From Mycosphaerelloides madeirae (Eukaryota; Ascomycota; Dothideomycetes; Mycosphaerellales; Mycosphaerellaceae), in contig NHNV01000016.1 of NCBI GenBank assembly GCA_002785995.1, forward strand, positions 248,001 through 312,000: a stretch of DNA of 64,000 nt, in the 5' to 3' direction. The position numbers were made by a program, and so were the translations under genes. The notes under the pieces are model-generated. The model worked only from the letters and a program-made list of their open reading frames with translations. It did no database searches and was not told the origin of the DNA. Every line of letters begins with the position of its first letter. Position 1 is the first letter of the stretch. Positions 51,118 through 59,381 of this stretch are shown in pieces.

Positions 51118-53346
51118 ATGAAGCTTTCCGTCGCGAGCATCGTGCTCATCACCACGGCGTTCGCCAACGCCGCGGCGGTTGCTGAGCCCAAGGCTGAGGC
51201 CGACGCCAAGCGCCGGTACTTTGGCTATGTAGGATACTGCGGTGTCCTCGGCGAGTCTTGCAAGCGTGACGCTCTTCCGGAGGCCGTCGCTACCGCCAAT
51301 GCTAAGGCTGCCGCTGATGCCAAGCGTCGTTACTTTGGCTACGTGGGATACTGCGGTGTCCTGGGAGAGTCTTGCAAGCGTGACGCACACCCAATGGCTG
51401 AGGCGGATGCTGAGGCCAAGCGTCGTTACTTTGGATATGTCGGATACTGCGGTGTTCTCGGCGAGTCCTGCAAGCGCTCTGTCGTCACTCCATACCCCAC
51501 TTTCAAGGACGACAACGGAACGATTACCGACCTCGAACTCGACAAGCGTTCTACCGTCACCCCATACGCTACCTTCAAGGACGAGAACGGAACTATCACT
51601 GACCTCGAACTCGACAAGCGCGAGACCGACGCTAAGCGCCGTTACTTTGGCTACGTCGGATACTGCGGTGTCCTCGGCGAGTCGTGCAAGCGTGATGCCA
51701 ACCCTATCGCTCTCGCCAGGGCCGAGTCTCTGGCTGCCGCCGACGCCAAGCGCCAGTACCTTGGCCATGTCGCCCGATGCGGCGTCAACGGCGAGCAATG
51801 CAAGCGCAACGCCAACGCCGGCGCTGCTGGTTACTGTGGTCTCCCCGGTGAGGCCTGCTCCCGTGCGAAGCGTTCCGCTCTCGCCATCGCCGATGCCTTC
51901 GCTGAGTCCGACCCCGAGGCTGCTGGTACTTGCGGCGCTCCTGGACAAGCTTGCGACAAGGCCCGTCGCTCCATCCTGGATGTAGGAGAGGTCGCCGAGG
52001 GTGCCTACTACGCCGTTCAGGCCCGTGAGGCCGCCTACATTGGACAAGACGGCGAGACTGCCGGTGTCCGTGGAGAGAACCTCAAGCGTGATGCCGTCGC
52101 TCTCGCGGAGGCCAAGCGCCGTTACTTCGGCTACGTTGGATACTGCGGTGTCCTTGGAGAGTCCTGCAAGCGCGATGCCCATGCCGATGCCAATGCTGAG
52201 GATGCCCACATGGTCTTCGGTGTCAAGCGCGAGGCCTCGCCGTGCTACGTTGCGAGCCACCACGGATCGACGAACAAGCACTTGCTACCATTGGGACTTG
52301 GCGCTCCCGGCGAAAACTGCAAGCGTGATGCTGTCTCTGAGGCAGATGCCAAGCGTCGCTACTTCGGCTACGTTGGATACTGCGGTGTCCTCGGAGAGTC
52401 CTGCAAACGCGATGCTGCTGCTGAGGCTGAGGCTTCTGAGCTCTTCGACGAGCAAATGGGCTTCTGTGGTGTTCCCGGCGAACCTTGCATCAAGTCCAAG
52501 CGTACTGCTGAGGCTGCTGCTGAGGCCAAGCGCCGCTACTTCGGATACGTTGGCTACTGTGGTGTCCTCGGAGAGTCTTGCAAGCGTGATGCCAACCCTG
52601 AGGTATACGCTGAGGCCAAGCGTCGCTACTTCGGATACGTTGGATACTGCGGTGTTCTCGGCGAGTCCTGCAAGCGTGACGCTGAGGCTCAACCCTCTGC
52701 TGATGCTGAGGCTGATGCTGAGGCCAAGCGCCGCTACTTCGGATATGTTGGCTACTGTGGCGTCCTCGGCGAGTCTTGTAAGCGTGACGCTGCTGCTGAG
52801 GCTACTGCTGAGGCTGACGCTGAGGCCAAACGCCGCTACTTCGGATATGTTGGCTACTGTGGTGTTCTCGGCGAGTCCTGCAAGCATAAGCGTGCTGCCG
52901 TCGCCGGCCCAGAGCCCTCCGCTGAGGCCAAGCGTCGCTACTTCGGATACGTTGGATACTGTGGTGTCCTCGGCGAGTCATGCAAGCGTGACGAGCTCGA
53001 TGCCCCTGACCTCAAGGCTGTCGCCGGCCACCTCAAGCGCAGCTGTGAGGCCGCTGGTGGTGAGTGCGCTGCTCTCCGTGAGGCCCACAAGCGTTTCAAG
53101 GCCATCAAGCGTGAGGCCGATGAGGCTGCCGCTACTACCTCCCTCGAGGCCCGCGCCGCCTTCTGCGCATCCAACGACTGCACTTTCGCCACCCGCCGGT
53201 GGATCGAGGCCGCCGCTGCTGACAAGCAGGAGGCCCACGAGGAGCGTGACGCCTGTTACGATGAGCACGGAGACTGCTCCGTTGCTAAGCGTGCCCTCGA
53301 GGAGCTTGAGGTCACCCTTGACGAGGCCGTCGCCGCTCTGGACTAA
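51118..53346 (+). CDS. Multi-copy alpha-pheromone-type precursor (Kex2-processed repeat protein)
   Basis: An intronless 742-residue secretory precursor. Residues 1-19 are a signal peptide (MKLSVASIVLITTAFANA). The peptide RYFGYVGYCGVLGESC occurs 11 times without any amino-acid change (starts 33, 71, 103, 175, 335, 414, 473, 503, 539, 573, 607). Each copy is preceded by AKR and followed by KR (KHKR for copy 10), i.e. Kex2 sites, with acidic/alanine spacers (AEADAEA) that fit Ste13-type trimming. CGVLGESC has the C-x3-G-[QE]-x-C spacing of filamentous-ascomycete alpha-pheromones (W-C-x3-G-Q-x-C). Divergent relatives lie at 213-228 (RCGVNGEQC), 239-247 (YCGLPGEAC), 271-279 (TCGAPGQAC) and 449-457 (FCGVPGEPC), plus a single-Cys remnant at 392-401. 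Two VTPY...TDLELDKR units sit at 121-168. The C terminus has Cys pairs 643/650, 683/688 and 713/720. Expected role: secreted mating signal read by the Ste2-type receptor. A Kex2-processed repeat protein with another role is the alternative. Confidence 0.85.
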   Translation: MKLSVASIVLITTAFANAAAVAEPKAEADAKRRYFGYVGYCGVLGESCKRDALPEAVATANAKAAADAKRRYFGYVGYCGVLGESCKRDAHPMAEADAEAKRRYFGYVGYCGVLGESCKRSVVTPYPTFKDDNGTITDLELDKRSTVTPYATFKDENGTITDLELDKRETDAKRRYFGYVGYCGVLGESCKRDANPIALARAESLAAADAKRQYLGHVARCGVNGEQCKRNANAGAAGYCGLPGEACSRAKRSALAIADAFAESDPEAAGTCGAPGQACDKARRSILDVGEVAEGAYYAVQAREAAYIGQDGETAGVRGENLKRDAVALAEAKRRYFGYVGYCGVLGESCKRDAHADANAEDAHMVFGVKREASPCYVASHHGSTNKHLLPLGLGAPGENCKRDAVSEADAKRRYFGYVGYCGVLGESCKRDAAAEAEASELFDEQMGFCGVPGEPCIKSKRTAEAAAEAKRRYFGYVGYCGVLGESCKRDANPEVYAEAKRRYFGYVGYCGVLGESCKRDAEAQPSADAEADAEAKRRYFGYVGYCGVLGESCKRDAAAEATAEADAEAKRRYFGYVGYCGVLGESCKHKRAAVAGPEPSAEAKRRYFGYVGYCGVLGESCKRDELDAPDLKAVAGHLKRSCEAAGGECAALREAHKRFKAIKREADEAAATTSLEARAAFCASNDCTFATRRWIEAAAADKQEAHEERDACYDEHGDCSVAKRALEELEVTLDEAVAALD
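51214..52983 (+). repeat. Eleven dispersed 48-bp pheromone-unit repeats
   Basis: Units encoding the 16-residue peptide start at 51214, 51328, 51424, 51640, 52120, 52357, 52534, 52624, 52732, 52834 and 52936. By codon use they fall into two groups: units 1-4 use TTT for Phe and varied Val codons (GTA, GTG, GTC, GTC) at the first Val; units 5-11 all use TTC and GTT. Units 1 and 11 differ at seven third-codon positions and at no amino acid. Confidence 0.95.
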
Positions 53347-53695
53347 GCGGTTGCGTGAGACTAGAAGGAAGGACATTGATGTGATGGTCAGCAAAGGCTG
53401 GCCTATCTTTGCCGGCAACGACTGGCGAGGGTATTAACGTTCATTTGGGAATTTATTCTTGATGCTCAGTGATCTTGGCTTTTGGGATCTTGGGCGAGCC
53501 GGCGCATCGTTTTCCCTCTTTGGGAGTCAGTTCATTGCGACCTGGTTGTGTATCACTACATGGCATGTATATGCGCGTTTCTCACGATGGTGATTTTTGT
53601 ATATATACTCACCAACAAGTACGCGATGCATTTTTCGTCATGACGTGTTTCTCATTTTTCAGTGCAATTGATTCTGTCGCTGCTGGAAATTGCTT
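53347..53695. other. Intergenic, convergent 3' ends
   Basis: About 350 bp between the pheromone-type gene stop and the Svp26 stop. T-rich sequence with GTATATATACTCACC near 53597-53611; likely 3'-untranslated and terminator DNA of both genes. Nothing else seen. Confidence 0.4.
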
Positions 53696-54501
53696 TCATA
53701 ATGGCCTCGTTCTGTCGCCTTTGAAGAGACCCAAGAGCTCTCCGCTTTCCGCCGCCCATTCCCGTACGCTGTTGACGGCGGCCTTAGCCATGCCTGTCTG
53801 GGTATTGCTTCTCTTGTGTCTCGTTCTCACTGACCCCATGCTCCCTGTTCCATCCATGATGCCCGACGATGCTTGACCTGGTTGTTGTCCTGGTGATATG
53901 AAACTGCTTCCCGCTCCTGTCGCATACTCGCTGCCCATACTAGGCAGCACATTCTCCCCCGCGCTCAAGCTCACGAAGAGTGCAAAGGGTACCAGCCATA
54001 CATTCAGGCCGAAGAAGCTGGCCACTTCCGTAAAAGTCGGCACTTCGGCTTGTTCGTAATAGCTGAACTTCCCATTCCCTCGCGTTGGAGGCGCACTGAA
54101 GTGTCGGAACCAGAGGAAGTGGTTCGCCAGTACTAAACCACAGCTCAGCAGGAAAATAGGATCGGTGAGCTTCACTACGGGAAAGCGGCGCAGGTTGAGG
54201 GAGTATATGACGTGGGAGCCGATGCTGAAGGCGGAGAGGAGGAATGGGAATCGATCGATAGTCGCGAGGAGGAGTTGAATGGCGATGGTGCCGTAGATAA
54301 TGCGGGTGAGAACTTTTTTAGCGACCACGGTGTGCTCTTCGACGAGTTCGGAGAGGTAGTAGAGGCCGGAGGCGATGGCGAGGGTGAGGAAGAGGAAGCC
54401 AAGCAGGAGACCGAGATAACCCTGCGGTCATGCGAGTAAGTGGACGACTGTCTGTCTGTCGTTGGGGGACATTGGCATACAAGGAGTGGGAGAACCCACA
54501 T
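53696..54501 (-). CDS. SVP26: Svp26/TEX261-type ER-Golgi membrane protein
   Basis: Two exons, complement of 53696-54421 and 54481-54501; 248 residues. The 21-base first exon gives MWVLPLL, and the 59-bp intron (GTATGC...CCGCAG) joins it to GYLGLLLGFLFLTLAIASGL and YYLSELVEEHTVVAKKVLTR, the conserved first helix and luminal/cytosolic loop of Svp26. Three to four further helices follow (IIYGTIAIQLLLATIDRFPF, FLLSCGLVLANHFLWFRHF, FFGLNVWLVPFALFVSLSAG). The cytosolic tail (about 165-248) is serine/glycine rich and ends GLFKGDRTRPL. Svp26 is a COPII adaptor that packages Golgi mannosyltransferases, thus affecting glycosylation. Divergent from BUD23, 332 bp between starts. Confidence 0.93.
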
Positions 54502-54833
54502 GTTGTCGTAATCAATGGAAGCAAGTCGACGTCGTCATGGGCTCGTTTTCCAAGTTGACGTGTGCGCTTGAATGTATTGCAGATGGGAGTTGATGCTGCA
54601 TCGCAACAGCCGTTCATTCACCTTGCGGGATGCGGTCGAAGTGGCTCTCCAGATCTGCAGGGTTATCGCGGGAGGAACCCTATCTTGATTAGCGTCAAGA
54701 TTTGGTTGGCATTTTTTGGCATGTGCGAAGCACGGTCTCTCGACATCAACTCCCACTTCGACTACCGCATTGAGCTCTCGTCCCACAATACAAACCAATC
54801 CATCAGGACATACGGCCTCGCACAATCGCTAAC
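54502..54833. promoter_or_regulatory. Divergent promoter region, SVP26 / BUD23
   Basis: 332 bp between opposite start codons. No distinct motif beyond short CTTGATTAGCG-type AT patches is supported. Confidence 0.35.
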
Positions 54834-55661
54834 ATGTCCCGCCCAGAAGACATTCTCCCGCCGGACCTCTTCTACAATGACTCGGAATCACGCAAATACA
54901 CCACCTCATCCCGAATAAAAAACATCCAAGCAGACATGACAAATCGCGCACTCGAACTACTAGACCTCCAAGGGCCCTCCTTCATCCTGGACGTAGGCTG
55001 CGGCTCCGGCCTCTCAGGAGAAATCCTCTCCGACGTGCCCGAAGACGAAGGCGGCCCGCACACCTGGGTAGGCATGGACATCTCCTCCTCCATGCTGGCG
55101 CAAGCCCTTGAGCGCGACACCGAAGGCGACATGCTCCTAGCCGACATCGGGCAAGGAATTCCTTTTCGCGCTGGGTCTTTTGATGCTGCGATTTCTATTT
55201 CCGCTATCCAGTGGCTCTGCAATGCGGAGACTGCGGATGTATCACCCGAAGGCCGACTCAAACGCTTCTTCGATGGACTCTACGCGAGCTTAAGACGAGG
55301 TGGGAAAGCTGTGTGTCAGTTCTACCCCAAGAACCCGCAGCAGCGGAGTATGATTTCCAATGCAGCAATCAAAGCTGGCTTCGGCGCTGGAATCTTGGAA
55401 GACGATCCGGAGACGAAAAATGTCAAAGTCTACCTGGTGCTGACGGTGGGCGGTGGAGATGTGACGGGCGCTGTCAACGGCATGGATGGCGTAGACGTCT
55501 TTGACGCAAGAAGGAAGGAGCGCAAGCGAGGGAAGGATTCCGACAAGTTTAAAGGAAGCAAAAGCTGGATCCTCCGGAAGAAGGCCCAGATGGAGGCCAA
55601 GGGCAAGGTTGTGAAAGCCTCGTCGAAGTATACGGGCAGGAAGAGGAAGATTGCGTTCTAG
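54834..55661 (+). CDS. BUD23: 18S rRNA (guanine-N7)-methyltransferase Bud23
   Basis: 275 residues, single exon, starting MSRPEDILPPDLFYNDSESR, the conserved Bud23/WBSCR22 opening. SAM-binding motif I is ILDVGCGSGLSGEIL (51-65), motif II area WVGMDISSSMLAQAL, and FDAAISISAIQWLCNAE marks the class I methyltransferase core. The C terminus is lysine/arginine rich with the WBS-type tail RRKERKRGKDSDKFKGSKSW... KYTGRKRKIAF. Bud23 with Trm112 methylates G1575 (yeast numbering) of 18S rRNA and is required for 40S subunit export. Length and motifs fit fully. Confidence 0.96.
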   Translation: MSRPEDILPPDLFYNDSESRKYTTSSRIKNIQADMTNRALELLDLQGPSFILDVGCGSGLSGEILSDVPEDEGGPHTWVGMDISSSMLAQALERDTEGDMLLADIGQGIPFRAGSFDAAISISAIQWLCNAETADVSPEGRLKRFFDGLYASLRRGGKAVCQFYPKNPQQRSMISNAAIKAGFGAGILEDDPETKNVKVYLVLTVGGGDVTGAVNGMDGVDVFDARRKERKRGKDSDKFKGSKSWILRKKAQMEAKGKVVKASSKYTGRKRKIAF

Positions 55662-56609
55662 ACTGGCGCCTGGTGAAAGGGAAGGATTGGCCTCGATTCA
55701 GGTCGCCCGCATCATCAACTGAAGTTTGATTCTTGAGGAGCACCATGTCAAGGATACCCCCCATTGCCGGATGATCAATCTTTGCAAGACGGTTACCCAG
55801 CAGTAGCCGCCGAGTCTTTGATCAACTTGTGCTGCGTCGAGACCACCGTGACGTCCGAACCGTTGATCCTGCGCACGGCGCTTATCTCTGACACTGGACT
55901 GTGGCGAAGCTCAGCAGCGTCACATTGCATCAGCCTCGCACATTACCATCGACGACACACCAATGCAAGACGAATGGCTGAGCGCATCAGATGAACCAAA
56001 TGGAGGCTATGCAGAGCAACCTGTCACAGAATACGAATAGAGAAAGCTGAGCATCAAATCACATCTCATCCGGCCAAGCCGCTTTGGTGAACTATCTAAC
56101 AATAACATCTCTACCTACTTCCATCCCCTCCTAAACCCTCAATTATCCCACCACCATGAGTAACCCCCTCTCCTCTTGAGGTTACTCACAAACATCCCGT
56201 CGTAAACGCAACCAAGTCTCAAACAAGGCCCGTCCTTTTAAATAAAACCGAAATTTTGTTTGATTTTGGCTGTGAGGCCGTCTTCAACTTGTCTTTCTCT
56301 TCTCATCTCCTTCTTTCTCGTCCGTTGCAAAGTCGTAAATGTCGTCAGGGGAAAGAGTTGGGTATATATGGTAAAAAGATGATTAATAGAAGATGTTCGA
56401 AAAGAGAACCGTTCGTCGAAAAGAGAACCGTTCGTCGAAAAGAGAACCGTTCGTCGAAAAGGGAACCAATCGTCAAGGTGTGCAGGCAGACAGGAAAAAT
56501 AGAACAAGATGAAACGCCAGCGCTGAACCGTACGCGAAAAGTAAAAGATGGAAGGGCGGCAGAGAGGTGGCGGAAGTCTGAGGGCGGCACAGGCTGCGAG
56601 GACAGCTCA
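55662..56609. other. Intergenic with a short minisatellite
   Basis: About 950 bp between the BUD23 stop and the SAM/PH gene stop; no gene supported. Holds the 19-bp tandem repeat described separately. Sequence around 56040-56260 is AT-rich and looks like 3' flank. Confidence 0.45.
56399..56474. repeat. 19-bp tandem repeat, four units
   Basis: Units start at 56399, 56418, 56437 and 56456. The first three read GAAAAGAGAACCGTTCGTC without change; the fourth has GGGAACCAATCGTC. The perfect identity of three units points to recent expansion. It lies about 130 bp beyond the stop of the minus-strand SAM/PH gene, probably in its 3'-untranslated region or just past it. Confidence 0.9.
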
Positions 56610-59381
56610 TCATGCCTGCACTCCGTTAACCTCGACTTCGTAGCCTTTGCCTTTCTGCTGCAAGGCTTTAGCGAGCATCATCTCTCGCATCCTGGAACGG
56701 GTAATTAGCATACAATGCAACATGATGTGGGATGTTGGGACCTACCAGTCGATCCTCTCATCCTTCGTCTTTACTGCAAAGTGGTGGGTCTTGCCGTTGA
56801 CGACAACCTTCTTCCTCTCCTCGCCAGGTCTCTCCGGCACGAGCTGGAAGGCAAAAGCTGTAGGATCGCTCTGAGTATCCTTCTTCTTTTGAGTGTCGGA
56901 CTTGATGCTGAGAGCTTTCATGGCCGCAGAGAGCTTGTTGCCCGACGCCACGGTCGAGCACATGACTGTGTATTCGTCGACGTTGATGGTGTCCATGGCC
57001 GCTGATGACAGGCGTGCGTTGGCGTGTTGGGTGAGTTGCGTCCCGTTGAGACGGAAGTGAGCGTCCTGCCAGTCGTGGCGGAGCATCTTTGTCTTGCGCT
57101 TTCGCATCCAGCCGGAGTGCGTACAGTTCTCACCGTAGCCGAAGTGCTGGGTCTGAGGTGAATGATGTGCTGGATCCCGCACGGAGCTGACGCGGCTGAG
57201 TCCAGTGGGAGCAGAGTTTGTCGTGCTGATGGACGGTCGCTTGCTGCTGGAGCTAGGAGAGAGCACTTCGCCTTCCATCAGTGGTGCAAGGGTCATCGAT
57301 GGACGTCGCCAATCCACTCGCGATTGAGAACGCAGAGGAACCTGGTTCTGATTGCGGTACTGCATGTTGGGAGGTACCGATTGGGATGTGTCTCGGGCAA
57401 TGGGGTTCATTGGAATTGCGGTGAGTGGAACATCTATCTCGGAAGCAGGTGTATTCAGACGATAGATCATATTTCCGCCGGGGGAAGCGGTGGCGCTTCG
57501 ACAGGCTGTGATGGGCGAGCGCACAGTGCTGTTGAATTGAGGAGCAGCACTGGCGGATCGGGGAATGTCCAGTCTCGGCAATGACTTGAGTTGATCATGG
57601 GGCTCAGGAGTCGGGTATTGAGCTGGGAAGGGTGGTATCGAGTCGGATGGGAACATCTCAAAGTCCGGAGTTGGCGGTCCCTCTTCTTCAGTGGGTGACT
57701 GCAGGTGCTGGAAGTTGAGAAACTGCTTGACATTGTCTTGCGGATCGCGGGCGCCTAATTGGTGGAGTGCGTCTTCATGAAGAGCAAACTCGGGCAATTG
57801 ACCAGGGCCAAGAAGGTCGGAAGAGGCAACTGCTGAAGGCTCTGCTTGTGAAATTGGTCGGTTCGGGTCGTCTACTTGGATCTCCAAAGGCTTATGCACA
57901 TTGGGGATGATGTTGTCGGCTGTGGTGGCGTTGCCTGGATCGCCAGCAATAAAGATGCGGCCTCCTTTCGTGGGACTGATTGGGAATCGACCAATGCCGT
58001 GATCATTGTGGAGCTGTTCGAGTTCTCTTTGCTGTTTCCTCCACTTCGCGCATCGATCTCCCTTGGCACACTTGTGCGGCTTCGGGATTAATTGCTCAAT
58101 GGCGACGATGGATACTGATTCAGCCGGCGTGATGATGTCGGTTGTCTTTGATGGTTTGCGACCCCGTCGTTTCTTGCTGTCGCCCGGGGTCGTCGGTCTT
58201 TGGTCTTCATCAGTGACCACTTGTCGGCTCCGGCTTGGTGACCTTCTTGGGTTGGTTGTGCAAGGACGGCTAATATCCTGGAACGGAGTCTGGTGTGGGC
58301 TGGGACGCTCATCCTCACCACGGAGGAGGCAGATGGCGTTCCACAGTTGGTGTCGTTTGCCGAACGATTGAATGTCGAGCTCCTTGAGGTCATCGAAGTG
58401 CAGATCGAGAAGCACAGCGCCGTTAATGTCGTGAATGTCGAAACATTCGATGATTGAAGCGTCAATACCGGTCTCGTACATCCAATCGATGACTTGCTGA
58501 GTGGACCAAGATCTGATGTGGGCTTCGGGATCTTCAAGGTCATCGTCCGTGTATCCCAAGGCCTCGACCAGGGAGAAGCTGTGCTGCTGGTAGGTCGGCG
58601 TCACGGTGTCCTCTGTGAAAGCTGTCTCTACTCGGCTGGGCTGCTCCTTTGCTGAGAGCACTGGTGACATCTGAAGGGCATATTCAAACGCAAACTCGGC
58701 AGATGACTGAGACGATCTGAACAAATGCGGTCCCTTGGGTCCTTCAACGGGTCGGAACTGAAATTCAAATTGGTTGAGATGAGAGATGATCCTCGGACTT
58801 GGAGTATGCGCCTCGTCGTATGATGATATGGTTGTTTGACTTCTCCTCCTCGAGTCCTTGTCGATCGTCAGTATCAAATGCCAAGGAGATCCACTCCGAT
58901 CGGAACTCACCGACTCCCAGCTCCCTTGAGGCGGGCCTTCATAATCGCTCTCATCCTCGAAGTCGGTGTCGAAGATCTCGGTGCCTTCAGATAGCATGGA
59001 TACTGGTCGCAGCTCTCCAGACGACCTGATATCAAACAAAGCTTGCGATTTCGTTCTCGAGCACATTTCTCCGTCCGCCTCCAGAGGCGAGATGGCATTG
59101 ATGGCCGGCATCAGATGAGACATATTGGTGGTAGTTGTCGCTGAGAGAGTCGTTGAACGATTGTCTTTTGTCGTCACCGTCGCCAGTGGGTCATCGTCTA
59201 GGAAACGCAGCAAAGGCAAACACGCAGTATAAGGCACAAAGGTCGGACGGCGTTCTCCACGCGCGGGCGGGTACTGTGTCGGGCTTGTATACATAACGAG
59301 CGGCGCCAAGTGCGGATTCGGAGGAGTGAGATGGTAGATGATGGGATGTGCGATGCAGGACGAGCTCGCGGACCCGCCCAA
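56610..59381 (-). CDS. SAM + PH domain protein
   Basis: Two exons, complement of 56610-56691 and 56747-59381 region (donor after 56746); the last 55-bp intron (GTAGGT... TGCTAATTAC... TTCCAG) adds the end ERIDWMREMMLAKALQQ and KGYEVEVNGVQA. Up to about 906 residues from 59381; starts at MYTSPTQYPP (59294) or lower are possible because the first 80 residues are not conserved-looking. A sterile alpha motif lies at about 287-350 (WSTQQVIDWMYETGIDASII, LHFDDLKELDIQSFGKRHQL). The C-terminal PH domain (about 765-900) starts HSGWMRKRKTKMLRHDWQDA. The middle is long, serine/proline-rich and disordered. SAM plus PH suggests a membrane-linked scaffold of polarity or MAPK signalling; no yeast orthologue recognised with certainty. 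Confidence 0.8.

Noticed and set aside
51106..52281. 391-codon open frame on the minus strand across the pheromone-type gene
   Set aside because: It is antisense to a repeat-rich GC3-biased gene; its repeats mirror the coding units, and it has no domain. Plus-strand frames at 51242-51985 and 52001-53437 are likewise shadows.
51118..53346. Dikaritin-type (ustiloxin-like) RiPP precursor
   Set aside because: The KR-bounded, Tyr-rich repeats fit superficially, but no DUF3328/UstY-like oxidase, tyrosinase or other tailoring gene lies nearby; neighbours are IDH1, Svp26 and Bud23. The Cys spacing fits alpha-pheromones better.
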